A program made the translations under genes and the position numbers. A stretch of DNA of 53,959 bases, taken from the NCBI RefSeq assembly GCF_002705925.1, contig NZ_NKRE01000001.1:4853650-4907608 (forward strand). The letters run 5' to 3'. The DNA comes from Mycobacterium ostraviense (GTDB taxonomy: Bacteria > Actinomycetota > Actinomycetes > Mycobacteriales > Mycobacteriaceae). The notes under the pieces were generated by a model. That model was not told where the DNA came from. It searched no databases and saw nothing but the letters and a program-made list of their open reading frames with translations. Positions 23,596-32,618 of the stretch are shown one piece after another; the stretch's first letter is position 1, and each line of letters starts with the position of its first letter.

Positions 23596-25248
23596 TTAGC
23601 GGGGCGAAACTTTTTGGGCGTCGGCGACCTGCCGGGCAATAGCCTTCTTGTCGATCTTGCCCACGGGCGTTTTCGGCAACGACGGCATTGCCACCAGCAG
23701 GTCGGGGCGGGCGTGCGCTGCCACGCCGCATTCGTCGAGATAGCGGTTCAGTTCCGCCAGCGTCAGCGTAGGTCCGGCGAAAACGACTGCAAGGCAGATC
23801 TTTTCGCCCAAATCCGGGTCAGGCAGCGGGACGGCCGCAGCCGACCAGACCGCGGGATGGCTTAGCAGCCGTTCTTCGAGAGCTTGGGCCGAAATGGTCT
23901 CACCGCACCGGCAGATGACGTCCTTGACCCGGCCGGTGACTATCAGGTAGCCGTCCTCGCGGAGGCGGACCAGGTCGCCGCTTCGATAGAAACCATCGGA
24001 ATCGAAACACCGCAGGTTCTCTTGCTCAGCGCGGAAGTATCCGTTGATGGTGTATGGCCCCCGCACCAGTAGTTCACCTTCGTCACCCGGCGCCACCGAT
24101 TCGCCATTGCCATTGACGATGCGCAGTTCGTCGGCATCCGACAGCGGCCGCCCCTGGCTGTGTTCTACCACTTCGGGCGGATCGTCGAGGCGAGTGAAAT
24201 TTAGCAGCCCCTCAGCCATTCCGAATACCTGCTGCAATCCGGGGGTCAGCGCGGCCCGTATCCGGGCCGCATCCTCGGGCTCGAGCTTGGACCCGCCCAC
24301 TTGCAGGAGCCGCAGGGTCTTTGGCGTCACCGGTTCCCATTGGCAGGCCTGCGCCCACAGTTTGGCCAGGGCCGGCACTGTCGCGGTGACGGTCACGCCG
24401 TGCCGATCGATCGTGGGGAACGCGACCTCCGGGCTAGGGTCGGCGCTGAAAACGACGGTAGCCCCGACGGTCATCGCGCCGAGGATGCCGGGGCACGCCA
24501 GTGGGAAGTTGTGCGCAGCCGGCAGCGACACGAGGTAAACGTCGTCATTCGTCAGCTGACACAGCCGCGCGCTCGCGGTGGCGTTGTAGACGTAGTCGTC
24601 GTGCGTGCGGGGAATCAGCTTCGGCATGCCCGTGGTGCCGCCCGACACGAGCAGTAACGCGGGGCCGGCGGTGTCGACCGCAATTTCGGGCGGTGCGCCG
24701 CTGGGCAGCGCTGACCACGGCAGGAAGGGATCGGCGTCACCGTCGACGACAACGTGGCGCAATTGCGGATACGCGGCAACAAGCTGTTCGGCCATTGCCC
24801 GGTAATCGAAGCCGCCCGCGGCGTCGGCGATCACCACCCCGACCGCACCGCTGACCTGGGCGAAATGACTAAGTTCTGCCAGCCGGTGTCCGGGCAGGCA
24901 CATCACCGGAACAGCCCCGGCGCGCAGCAGGCCGAAGAGAGCGACGGCGAAACGGCACGAGTTCGGCAGCTGCAACAGCAGTCGCTCACCCGGAGCGATC
25001 CCGAGCGAGGCGAACCCGCCGGCGGTTCGGCTGACCAGATCGTCCAGCTCGGAGTAGGTATGGCTGCTCACCGCATCCAGCACGGCCACCCGGTCGGGCC
25101 ATCTGATCGCGGCCTGTCGCAGCAGGGAATCGACAGTGCGGCCGGTCCAGTAGCCGCCCGCACGGTAGGCGGCCGCACGCTCCGGCGAAAAAGCTACGAA
25201 GCCGTCCCGCGACGCCGAGTGCAGCGGCTGGGTAGGGGATCCAGGCAT
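23596..25248 (-). CDS. mbtA: Salicyl-AMP ligase / aryl-carrier loading enzyme
   Basis: A 550-residue stand-alone adenylation enzyme of the DhbE/MbtA group. It activates salicylate as the acyl-adenylate and loads the aryl carrier domain of MbtB. Motifs include the phosphate loop LLLVSGGTTGMPKLIPRTHDDY, PAAHNFPLACPG in the aryl-binding region, GMAEGLLNFTR, YRSGDLVR and the catalytic lysine in PVGKIDKK near the C-terminus. The ATG at 25248 follows AAAGGAA. It is transcribed divergently from mbtG across an IdeR-like box. In M. tuberculosis mbtA is divergent from mbtB instead. Confidence 0.9.
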   Translation of the reverse strand: MPGSPTQPLHSASRDGFVAFSPERAAAYRAGGYWTGRTVDSLLRQAAIRWPDRVAVLDAVSSHTYSELDDLVSRTAGGFASLGIAPGERLLLQLPNSCRFAVALFGLLRAGAVPVMCLPGHRLAELSHFAQVSGAVGVVIADAAGGFDYRAMAEQLVAAYPQLRHVVVDGDADPFLPWSALPSGAPPEIAVDTAGPALLLVSGGTTGMPKLIPRTHDDYVYNATASARLCQLTNDDVYLVSLPAAHNFPLACPGILGAMTVGATVVFSADPSPEVAFPTIDRHGVTVTATVPALAKLWAQACQWEPVTPKTLRLLQVGGSKLEPEDAARIRAALTPGLQQVFGMAEGLLNFTRLDDPPEVVEHSQGRPLSDADELRIVNGNGESVAPGDEGELLVRGPYTINGYFRAEQENLRCFDSDGFYRSGDLVRLREDGYLIVTGRVKDVICRCGETISAQALEERLLSHPAVWSAAAVPLPDPDLGEKICLAVVFAGPTLTLAELNRYLDECGVAAHARPDLLVAMPSLPKTPVGKIDKKAIARQVADAQKVSPR

Positions 25249-25310
25249 GGCGCGACTTCCTTTGGGGCGAACGTGTCCAACGCCGCGGACATGAGGTAGC
25301 GTACATGAAG

Positions 25311-25329
25311 TTAGGGCAGCCTGAGCTAA
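25311..25329. promoter_or_regulatory. IdeR-like iron box between mbtA and mbtG
   Basis: TTAGGGCAGCCTGAGCTAA matches the 19-bp IdeR consensus at 14 positions with symmetric ends TTAG...CTAA. It lies 63 bases before mbtA and 17 bases before the small ORF that leads into mbtG, so one site could repress both directions. Confidence 0.65.
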
Positions 25330-25345
25330 GCAGCGGAGGTGGGGT

Positions 25346-25447
25346 GTGGGCCGCGCATCGAAAGCAGGCGTGCTGGCGAACTGGGACTGCGACCCCCAAA
25401 ACCTGAAATTTCCCCCCAATCTTTCGCGGATGGCGGCTACCTCATGA
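25346..25447 (+). CDS. Small ORF translationally coupled to mbtG
   Basis: A 33-residue ORF (MGRASKAGVLANWDCDPQNL...NLSRMAATS) begins at a GTG 6-7 bases after a strong GGAGGT site and 17 bases after the IdeR-like box. Its TGA overlaps the mbtG ATG (ATGA). mbtG itself has no good ribosome site, so this ORF may deliver ribosomes to it. No similarity is recognised. It could be a leader peptide, or the tail of a gene lost when the cluster was rearranged. Confidence 0.5.
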   Translation: MGRASKAGVLANWDCDPQNLKFPPNLSRMAATS

Positions 25448-26730
25448 GCGGCACGCTGGCGATCGTCGGGGCCGGCGCGAAGGCCGTCGCCGTGGCCGCG
25501 AAGGCGGCGGTGCTGCGCGAGATGGGCGTCGACGTGTGCGACGTCGTTGCCGTCGAACGCGCCGGCGTTGCGGCCAACTGGCGGCAGGGCGGCGGCTGGA
25601 CCGACGGCAGGCAGCGGCTGGGCACCAGCCCGGAGAAAGATGTTGGCTTCCCGTACCGGTCGGCGCTGGCGCCGGGACGTAACGCCGAACTCGACGAGCA
25701 GATGATGCGCCTTAGCTGGCAGTCGTATCTGGTCGCAACGGACCAATTCGTCGGATGGATCGACCGGGGTAGGCCGGCGCCAACTCACGAAACGTGGGCC
25801 GGCTATCTGCGCTGGGTTGCCGACGTGGTGGGGTTGAAAGTCGTTCGGGGTGAAGTGGTTCAGCTCTCGCTCGAGGCGCCGAACTGGGTTCTCCACACTC
25901 GTGAGTCGAGCCTGTCCGCAGACGCGGTCATGATCACCGGTCCGGGTCAGCCCGAGCGTTCGATGCTTTCCGGTTCTCCGCGAGTCTTGTCGATCGCGCA
26001 GTTCTGGCAGCGCGCCGCGCGCCACGACCGCATTGTTGCCGACAATGTCGCGGTCATCGGCGGCGGCGAGACTGCTGCCTCGATTCTCAACGAGCTGTTC
26101 CATCATCGGGTTTCGGCGATCACGGCCATCTCACCGCAAGCGACCCTGTTCACCAGGGGGGAAGGTTTCTTCGAGAACTCGCTGTTTTCCGACCCCACGG
26201 GCTGGCGCCGCCTCACGCAAGGCGAACGGCGTGACTGCATTGCCCGCACCGACCGCGGCGTCTTTTCGGCCCGGGTTCAAGAGTCGCTACTGGCCGACGA
26301 GAGAATCAAGCACCTGCGCGGGCGCGTTGCTCGCGTCGTCGCGCGTGACGGCCGAATCTGGATCACGCTGTGCACCGACAATTGCGGAGAACCGCTCGAG
26401 ACGCTTCACCGCTTCGACCTCGTCATCGACGGATCCGGTGCTGATCCGCTGTGGTTCGTGCCACTATTGAGCCCGGCTGCTGTTGACTTGCTCGAGCTGG
26501 GGGTGGGTGGGCCCTTGACCGGCGAGCGGCTGGAAGAATCCATCGGGCAAGACTTGGCCGTCGCCGGTGTCACCCCGAAGCTCTTCCTGCCCAATCTGTC
26601 CGGCATCAATGAGGGCCCGGGATTTCCCAACTTGAGTTGCCTGGGGTTACTTTCGGATCGGATTCTCGGCGCCGAGAGAGGCGTGACCGAGCCCCGAATG
26701 GGCAGAAGCGATGCGTACCAATCTGTTTGA
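25444..26730 (+). CDS. mbtG: L-lysine N6-monooxygenase of siderophore synthesis
   Basis: A 428-residue flavin-dependent N-hydroxylase. It makes the hydroxamate iron ligands by hydroxylating lysine side chains, in mycobactin probably after acylation. The FAD site is LAIVGAGAKAVAVAAKA at the N-terminus, the NADPH site is VAVIGGGETAASILNEL (about 198-215), and the family segments TSPEKDVGFPYRS and ENSLFSDPTGWR are present. Sequence and length match M. tuberculosis MbtG in memory. Translation is likely coupled to the small ORF upstream. The 3' end overlaps an mbtH remnant, keeping the mbtG-mbtH order of M. tuberculosis. Confidence 0.92.
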   Translation: MSGTLAIVGAGAKAVAVAAKAAVLREMGVDVCDVVAVERAGVAANWRQGGGWTDGRQRLGTSPEKDVGFPYRSALAPGRNAELDEQMMRLSWQSYLVATDQFVGWIDRGRPAPTHETWAGYLRWVADVVGLKVVRGEVVQLSLEAPNWVLHTRESSLSADAVMITGPGQPERSMLSGSPRVLSIAQFWQRAARHDRIVADNVAVIGGGETAASILNELFHHRVSAITAISPQATLFTRGEGFFENSLFSDPTGWRRLTQGERRDCIARTDRGVFSARVQESLLADERIKHLRGRVARVVARDGRIWITLCTDNCGEPLETLHRFDLVIDGSGADPLWFVPLLSPAAVDLLELGVGGPLTGERLEESIGQDLAVAGVTPKLFLPNLSGINEGPGFPNLSCLGLLSDRILGAERGVTEPRMGRSDAYQSV

Positions 26731-26767
26731 CGACGCCACCTGCTATGTCGTAGTCAACGACCACTGA
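26711..26767 (+). pseudogene. mbtH: mbtH remnant, 18 codons
   Basis: Overlapping the end of mbtG, an ATG opens MRTNLFDDATCYVVVNDH and then meets TGA. This reproduces the start of MbtH-like proteins (NPFDDxxGxFxVLVNDExxHSLWP), but the conserved SLWP core and the remaining 50 residues are absent. None of the following frames resumes the family sequence. The position directly after mbtG is that of mbtH in M. tuberculosis. MbtH-like proteins help many adenylation domains fold and work, so the assembly line here would need one encoded elsewhere. The short match limits certainty. Confidence 0.6.
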
Positions 26768-26804
26768 GGCGATTGCCACCTACTGGACCGGCCGCGACTG
26801 TCGG

Positions 26805-29800
26805 TCATGGCCGGCGTGCGGAAACGGCTACCGGGCTCAGCTGTGCCAGAACGTCGGCAATGGATGCCCCGCCGAGGAGTTCCGACACCTCTAGATCGTG
26901 ATCGAACTCTGACTTCACGCGGCGACGTAACTCTAACGCCTGCAACGAATCCAGGCCGATGGCCACCATCGGCACGCTAGTGTCGATCATCTCGGGCCGC
27001 TCCACACCGATGGCCTCGGCCAGCAGGCTTACCAACCGTCGTGGCAGCTCTGCCCCCTCAACGGCTGCCGGAGCCTTGACCACGGTTGACCTGACGGCGC
27101 GGGAGGTCAGCTGTGAGATCAACGGGCCGTAGCCGAACACGTCCAGTACTGAGCGGGCGCGTTCGAAATCGAACGCCGCAACGATCGAATTTTCGTGAAA
27201 CGCATTCATTCCCACGGCGATTGCATCAGTCGGAGCCATTGGGAGAACTCCGATGGCGGCCAGCTGGGCCATGCTGTCGGCATCCAGATCGAAGTGGACG
27301 GTCCATTGGCCCCACTGCACCGAAACGCAGTCCAAACCCTCGGCCCGAAGCCGGTGCGCCATGGCGTCGAGCATGCGATTGGCCGCCGCGTAGACGACTT
27401 GTCCGCGACCGCCGATCGTTGCCCTGGCCGAAGAGCATAGAACTACGCGACAGTCGTTGGCCCTGGGAAACATTCGCAGGACATGTGAGATGCCGACCAC
27501 CTTGGCGCGCAACGCGTTATCGACCTGCTGCGCAGTGATATCCGTGAATTCGACAGGAGAATACTCGACGGCGGCATGGATTATCAGATCCGCGGGCCAC
27601 TCCTGGTTGTCCGCAGCCAGTCGCGCGACCTCGGCTTCGACACCCACGTCACACTTGGCGGCACGGATTTGTGTCGTTGTGGCCGAACGTGTCTGCCGCA
27701 GCCGATCTGCGACCGCGGCGGTTTCGCCCGATCTGCTTACCAGAGTGATGCGACGCGCACCACGGCGTGCGAAGTGCTCGCAGAATTCCAAGCCGAGGTG
27801 ACCCGTACCACCGATAATCAGCACATGGTCATAGGCGGTGCCATCGGTTCCGGGCTCCGGGCTTTCGACTGCAACGATTCGTTTGGCGTACAGGCCGCCA
27901 TTGCGGAGGGCCAGCTCCGGCTCTTCCTTGGTGTGCAGCGCCGAAAGGATCGCTGATGCCGCATCTGACGTCTGGACTTTCCCCGGGAGGTCGAGGTGGC
28001 GAAATCCCACACCGGGATAGTCGGCGCCTACGCTACGAAATCCGGCGCTGATTGCCGCGTGCACCAGATCCGGCGGTGCATCGCCGGCGGCCACTGCCTC
28101 ACCGCCCACCGTGACCAGCCAGCAATCTGCCAACGCACCATCTATGCCCGGCCACCAGCCGCGATCGGAAAAGAATGCCGCGACCGCGGCTGCGGCGGCG
28201 CAGTCGTCTAATCTCGGCGATCTCGGAATCAGTATGACCAGTGTGTCGATACCGCCTTCGTCACACCAGTTTTCGGCATCGATCACCCGAGCCGTTGCTC
28301 CGGCCTCGTCGGCCGCTACCCGTACGGCATTCGCCAAGTCCACGCAGGCTCCGGTGTGGTCAACGATTCCAATCGCCCGCGGTGCCGTGAGCGAGCGCTG
28401 GGAAAGGCGAACCCATTCCTCGACGAGACGGCGTGCGGGTGCGGTTTCCGCGACGGGGGTGCGAGACGACGTCGCCGCAGTGGTCACGGCCGTGACCTCG
28501 GCTGTGCGACGGGCGCGTCGGGGCAAGACCTCGTCATACGGCAACCACAGCCGGGTCTCGTTCATCCTGGTATTGGGAAAATCGGCTAGCGGCGGCTGGA
28601 CTGGACCGGATCCGGTGCGCAGCGACTCCCACGAGTAGTCCAAGTCGTGAACCGCCAATTGGGCGAGGTTTCCGGTGAACGCGTCGAGATCGGCGGCGGT
28701 TCGCTCTGATGTGCCGACGGTGATGGCCGGGCACACATCCGGAATTCGTGCGAGGTTGTCTTGAATCGCCGACTGCAGCATCGGGTGTTCGGCCAATTCC
28801 ACGAACGTGTCGATGCCGCGCTCGGCGGCGGCCGCGATTGCCTTGTCGAATCGAACCGGGTTGCGCAGGTTCCAGAACCAATATTCGTCAACCGGCAGGT
28901 CCGGTGTCAGGGGGCTGCCGAGAGTGGCGCCAAGGCAGTCGATGTCCGTCTCGAGGAACTTGGAATTTCGCAGTTGGCGCCGCATGGTCGCCCGTAACGA
29001 GGAAGCGAACTCGTTGATCATGCTGGTGTGGGCTGGATATCGCACGCCGATCACTCGCGCGAACACGCCACGTTCCGTCAGCGTATCCACTATGTCCTGC
29101 ACGGTTTCCCGATCACCGGAAATACCCACCATGCGTGGCGAATTGATGACCGAGAGCTGCGCCCAACCGGTGCGGTGTGCGAGCAGGTCCTCACAGGTGT
29201 CGCGGTCGCAGGCAACCATCGCCATGGCATAGGCACCGGAGACGAACTCGTCGGCCGCGCGTGCGCGGATCCCGATCACGCAGACGGCGTCAGACAACGT
29301 GATGGCGCCCGATACGTAGGCGGCGGCGATCTCGCCCTGGCTGTGCCCGATGGTGACACCGGGCGTTATGCCGAATGATCGCCAGGCGGCGGCCAGCCCG
29401 GCCATGTGGCAAAACAACGCGGGCTGGACGGTTGTCGCGCAATTGTCGGCCTGAACCTGTTGGTCGAGAAGGTAATTCAGCGGTGACTCGCCGAGTTGTG
29501 CCTGGCAGGTCTCGGCGCAGCGATCCACCTCGGCACGGAACGCGGGGACCGTTTCGTAGAAAAGCCGCCCCATGCCCGGTCGCTGCCCGCCCTGGCCGGG
29601 AAAGACATAAGCGCGCCGCCGCGTGCCGGCGGGTGTTTCGGTGCGAACCACCGATGGATGTTCGCGCCCATCGAATACCGCTTGCAGCGCGCTGACCAAT
29701 TCGTTGCGGTTGGTCACCATGGCCAGGGCTCGGTGCCGGCGGGCGATCCGCGTCCGAAACAGCATTCCGGCGATCCGGTCGGGTGCAACTTCGCGATGAG

Positions 29801-29909
29801 TTGCCATGTAAGAAAGGAGGGCTGCGGCCTCATCGCGGACGAGGTTGGGGGTATCCGCTGAGAGGAGGACGGGAATAGTGCCGTTGGGAAGACGATAGCT
29901 AGGAATCAC
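26805..29909 (-). CDS. mbtD: Mycobactin polyketide synthase subunit, AT-KR-ACP
   Basis: A 1,034-residue modular PKS protein lacking its own ketosynthase. The acyltransferase has FPGQGGQRPGMG and the active-site GHSQGE. The ketoreductase has the nucleotide-binding GGTGHLGLEF and a Ser-Tyr pair region (CSSARATIGGRGQVVYAAANRMLD). The carrier domain near the C-terminus has the phosphopantetheine site GLDSLQ. It works with the separate ketosynthase MbtC to add the beta-hydroxy acid unit. The GTG at 29909 overlaps the mbtC end by 11 bases and has a GGGAG site. Length is close to M. tuberculosis MbtD (about 1,004). Confidence 0.88.
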   Translation of the reverse strand: MIPSYRLPNGTIPVLLSADTPNLVRDEAAALLSYMATHREVAPDRIAGMLFRTRIARRHRALAMVTNRNELVSALQAVFDGREHPSVVRTETPAGTRRRAYVFPGQGGQRPGMGRLFYETVPAFRAEVDRCAETCQAQLGESPLNYLLDQQVQADNCATTVQPALFCHMAGLAAAWRSFGITPGVTIGHSQGEIAAAYVSGAITLSDAVCVIGIRARAADEFVSGAYAMAMVACDRDTCEDLLAHRTGWAQLSVINSPRMVGISGDRETVQDIVDTLTERGVFARVIGVRYPAHTSMINEFASSLRATMRRQLRNSKFLETDIDCLGATLGSPLTPDLPVDEYWFWNLRNPVRFDKAIAAAAERGIDTFVELAEHPMLQSAIQDNLARIPDVCPAITVGTSERTAADLDAFTGNLAQLAVHDLDYSWESLRTGSGPVQPPLADFPNTRMNETRLWLPYDEVLPRRARRTAEVTAVTTAATSSRTPVAETAPARRLVEEWVRLSQRSLTAPRAIGIVDHTGACVDLANAVRVAADEAGATARVIDAENWCDEGGIDTLVILIPRSPRLDDCAAAAAVAAFFSDRGWWPGIDGALADCWLVTVGGEAVAAGDAPPDLVHAAISAGFRSVGADYPGVGFRHLDLPGKVQTSDAASAILSALHTKEEPELALRNGGLYAKRIVAVESPEPGTDGTAYDHVLIIGGTGHLGLEFCEHFARRGARRITLVSRSGETAAVADRLRQTRSATTTQIRAAKCDVGVEAEVARLAADNQEWPADLIIHAAVEYSPVEFTDITAQQVDNALRAKVVGISHVLRMFPRANDCRVVLCSSARATIGGRGQVVYAAANRMLDAMAHRLRAEGLDCVSVQWGQWTVHFDLDADSMAQLAAIGVLPMAPTDAIAVGMNAFHENSIVAAFDFERARSVLDVFGYGPLISQLTSRAVRSTVVKAPAAVEGAELPRRLVSLLAEAIGVERPEMIDTSVPMVAIGLDSLQALELRRRVKSEFDHDLEVSELLGGASIADVLAQLSPVAVSARRP

Positions 29910-31221
29910 TGTGCTCCCTGGCGGGCATGGCGATGATTGCGTGGGCATTGGCGCCGCCGGCGCCGAATGACGACACCGCACCGTAGCGAACGCCTTCTTT
30001 GGGTTCCCACTCGTGTAGTTTGGTGGCCAGTCGCAGGCCCGTCATGTCCCAGTCGACCGTCTTAGTCGGGTTGTCCGAGAACAGGGTTGGTGGGATTCGA
30101 CCGTGCTGGCCCGCGAGGAGCAGTTTGATCAGTCCGAGGATCCCCGATGCGGCCTGGGCATGTCCGGCGTTGGACTTTATCGAGCCCACGAGGGCCTCTG
30201 ATCTCGCTGCGCCGTAGGTTTTGAACAACGCGATCAATTCCACCGGATCGCCGGCAAGCGTCGCGGTGCCGTGCCCCTCGATCATCCCGACGTCGGCCGG
30301 GTCGATTCCCGCCGCGTCGAACGTTTTTCGGATGACCTGCTCCTGCGCGCGTACCCGCGGAATGAGTATCGGCTTGCCTTTGCCGTTGTGGTTGGTGCGG
30401 ATCGCCAGGATGCGCCCGTAGATCGAGTGTCCCAGTCGACGGGCTCGTGACTCGCGTTCGACGAGCACCATTCCCGCGCCCTCACCCCATACGGTTCCGC
30501 TGGCGTCGTCCGAGTAGGCGCGGCAATGCCCGTCATCGGAAAGCGCGTTGAGCCTTGCGAACTCGTAGAAAGCTCCCGGCGACCCCATCACACACACCGC
30601 GCCGGCAAGCGCCCATTCGCACTCGTCTTCCCGGACCGCCGTGGCGGCCAGGTGCAGCGCGGTCAATGACGATGCACATGCCGTATCGAGGCTGATCGAG
30701 GGACCAGTCAGGCCAAGGCAGTGCGAGATCCGGCCGGCGGCTCCCAGTTGCCCCAACGCGGCGATCCGGTGTCCGCTATAAGCATCGGCCACCGCCGCAC
30801 GCGGGCCGTACTCCATCGGCGACATGCCGACAAAACAACCGGCATCTGCGCCATCGAGTGTTCCCGGGTTTATCCCGGAATTCTCCAGCGCCTTCCACGC
30901 CACCCGCAGCGCAACCCGCTGCTGAGGATGCATCACGATGGCCTCGCGATGGGTGACGCCGAAGAAGGGCGGGTCGAATGCGGTTGCGCCGTGCAAGAAT
31001 CCACCTGCGTCGCAAACTGGCCCCCAGCCGTCTAGCTCGGACACCGACAGAAGGTCGTCGATTGGCCAGCCGCGATCGCGTGGAAAGGGGCCGATCAGCT
31101 CTTTTCCTTCGGCAAGTGCCGACCATAGGGCGCCGGGGCCGTCGATTCCGCAAGGCGCTTCGACCGCCATCCCCGAGATGACGATCGGGTCAGTTGCCGG
31201 CGTGCATTGGTTGCTGCTCAC
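29899..31221 (-). CDS. mbtC: Mycobactin beta-ketoacyl synthase
   Basis: A 440-residue stand-alone type I ketosynthase. The active-site cysteine is in SLDTACASSL, and the two histidines are in EGHGTATLAGDP and KSNAGHAQAASG. It condenses the acyl chain with the malonyl unit on MbtD's carrier. The GTG start at 31221 overlaps the thioesterase stop (GTGA); an ATG at 31236 is an alternative. It sits between mbtT and mbtD in a compact minus-strand operon, with the mbtC-mbtD order kept as in M. tuberculosis. Confidence 0.88.
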   Translation of the reverse strand: MSSNQCTPATDPIVISGMAVEAPCGIDGPGALWSALAEGKELIGPFPRDRGWPIDDLLSVSELDGWGPVCDAGGFLHGATAFDPPFFGVTHREAIVMHPQQRVALRVAWKALENSGINPGTLDGADAGCFVGMSPMEYGPRAAVADAYSGHRIAALGQLGAAGRISHCLGLTGPSISLDTACASSLTALHLAATAVREDECEWALAGAVCVMGSPGAFYEFARLNALSDDGHCRAYSDDASGTVWGEGAGMVLVERESRARRLGHSIYGRILAIRTNHNGKGKPILIPRVRAQEQVIRKTFDAAGIDPADVGMIEGHGTATLAGDPVELIALFKTYGAARSEALVGSIKSNAGHAQAASGILGLIKLLLAGQHGRIPPTLFSDNPTKTVDWDMTGLRLATKLHEWEPKEGVRYGAVSSFGAGGANAHAIIAMPAREHSDS

Positions 31222-31976
31222 AGTGTCCACTCGCATTGCGTGCTCGACGCCAACAACTTTGCGACGGCGTCAATGTGTGTTCTCAAGTAGAAATGCCCGC
31301 CGTCGAACATCGTGACGCTGACCGTCTCGGTGTGCTTACCCCACCCGTAGAGGTCTCCAAGCGCTATGTATGGGTCCTGATCACCGCCCATCGCCTGGAT
31401 GGGCGTCGCGACCTTGACGTCTTCGGCGCAGGAGTACGCATCGAAGGCTTTGTAGTCGGCTTTGAGCACCGGAAGTGCCAGCCTCATGAGCTCGCGGTTC
31501 GCGAACACATCCGAGTCGGTGCCCTCCAGCGCCGCCAGATGGTTGAGAATCGACTCGTCGTCCTTGGGGTGTGGTGGTTTGGCGGCGACGTGACAAGGCG
31601 CAACCGCCGCCGACGCGTTGAGGCGCCGCACAACAATTCCGGCGGCTTCGGCGAGTCGGACGAACTCGAACGCGACTAACGCCCCCATGCTGTGACCGAA
31701 TGTGACTATCGGAATGTCGCGATTGTGGTCCGATGTGGAAAAGTCGCCGAATGCTCCCGCAGCGATTTCGGGCAGCGATTCCAACGGGGCCTCAGCCGCT
31801 CGGTCCTGTCTTCCCGGGTACTGGAAAACGATGACATTGAACGTTGGGCTGAGGATTTTGGAGAATTCGCGGTAGGCCGATGCACCGGCTCCTGCGTGCG
31901 GAAAGACCAGCAGCGGAAGGCTGTTGGACGACTCCGGTCGGTGGAACTGCCTGATCCAGCCCAGTGCGCGCGGCAT
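31218..31976 (-). CDS. mbtT: Type II thioesterase of the siderophore cluster
   Basis: A 252-residue alpha/beta hydrolase of the GrsT/RifR family. The catalytic Ser is in FGHSMGA, the Asp in MGGDQDPY and the His in GGHFYL. Such enzymes remove stalled or wrong acyl groups from carrier domains. The ATG at 31976 has an AGAGGGG site. In this window the MbtB-like protein has no C-terminal thioesterase, so this enzyme may also serve for release. The name mbtT follows use for a thioesterase in other mycobacterial mbt clusters and is less certain than the function. Confidence 0.82.
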   Translation of the reverse strand: MPRALGWIRQFHRPESSNSLPLLVFPHAGAGASAYREFSKILSPTFNVIVFQYPGRQDRAAEAPLESLPEIAAGAFGDFSTSDHNRDIPIVTFGHSMGALVAFEFVRLAEAAGIVVRRLNASAAVAPCHVAAKPPHPKDDESILNHLAALEGTDSDVFANRELMRLALPVLKADYKAFDAYSCAEDVKVATPIQAMGGDQDPYIALGDLYGWGKHTETVSVTMFDGGHFYLRTHIDAVAKLLASSTQCEWTL

Positions 31977-32007
31977 GCCTAAACCCCTCTGCGGTTTGCG
32001 GCTTGGC

Positions 32008-32574
32008 TCATAGCGCATTCCGGTCGCGGACCATGAGGGCGGCTCGCTTGTCCGGCAGGTTCATATCGGTGATGCGGCGGAACCCGGCGTGCTCGAGTGA
32101 CCGGATCACCCGCACGTTGTCGACGTCGGGCTCGGCGACCACCCGGGCGGCGTGCGGATCGGCACCCAGCTGCCATGTCGAGACCGCGCGCAGCAGGTCG
32201 ACGGCCAGCCGTCGGCCGCGGTACTCGGCCGGACCCAGCAACATGTGCACGCCGGCATCGTGCTCCCGGGCAGGGTAATGCTGGGCGAGCGGGTCGAGGT
32301 CGGCACGGTAGAGCTCCCAGTAACTCATCGCAACACCGTTGAGCAGGCCCAGGTACGGCGCCGAGTGCGCGCTGCGATGCTGTCGGTGTAGATATGCCGC
32401 GATCTGGACCCGTGGCCACGGCTTGCGCCAGAAGCGCGCCACCTCCGGGTCGTTCATCCAGGAGTGCACCACGTCAAGGTCGAGGTCGGGCTCCAGTGGA
32501 CGCAGCGAGAACTCGCCGGAGAAGACCTCGTGATCCAGTACCGCGCGGCATTGCCGCAGGTCGAGCGTGTTCAC
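32008..32574 (-). CDS. mbtK: Siderophore N-acyltransferase (GNAT), MbtK-like
   Basis: A 188-residue GNAT of the siderophore acyltransferase group (Acetyltransf_8), with HSWMNDPEVARFWRKPWP, YWELYRADLDPLAQHYPAREHDAGVHMLLG and the CoA-binding region AEYRGRRLAVDLL. It should transfer the fatty acyl or small acyl group to the lysine N6 of the hydroxamate arm. GTG 32574 follows GGAGGAA. In M. tuberculosis mbtK lies in a distant second locus; here it leads the mbtK-mbtT-mbtC-mbtD operon, divergent from mbtE across an IdeR-like box. The sequence is diverged from the MbtK I recall. Confidence 0.75.
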   Translation of the reverse strand: MNTLDLRQCRAVLDHEVFSGEFSLRPLEPDLDLDVVHSWMNDPEVARFWRKPWPRVQIAAYLHRQHRSAHSAPYLGLLNGVAMSYWELYRADLDPLAQHYPAREHDAGVHMLLGPAEYRGRRLAVDLLRAVSTWQLGADPHAARVVAEPDVDNVRVIRSLEHAGFRRITDMNLPDKRAALMVRDRNAL

Positions 32575-32618
32575 ACGCGTTCCTCCCGTTGCCGCACCGG
32601 CCGCAGCAGCCAACCAAC

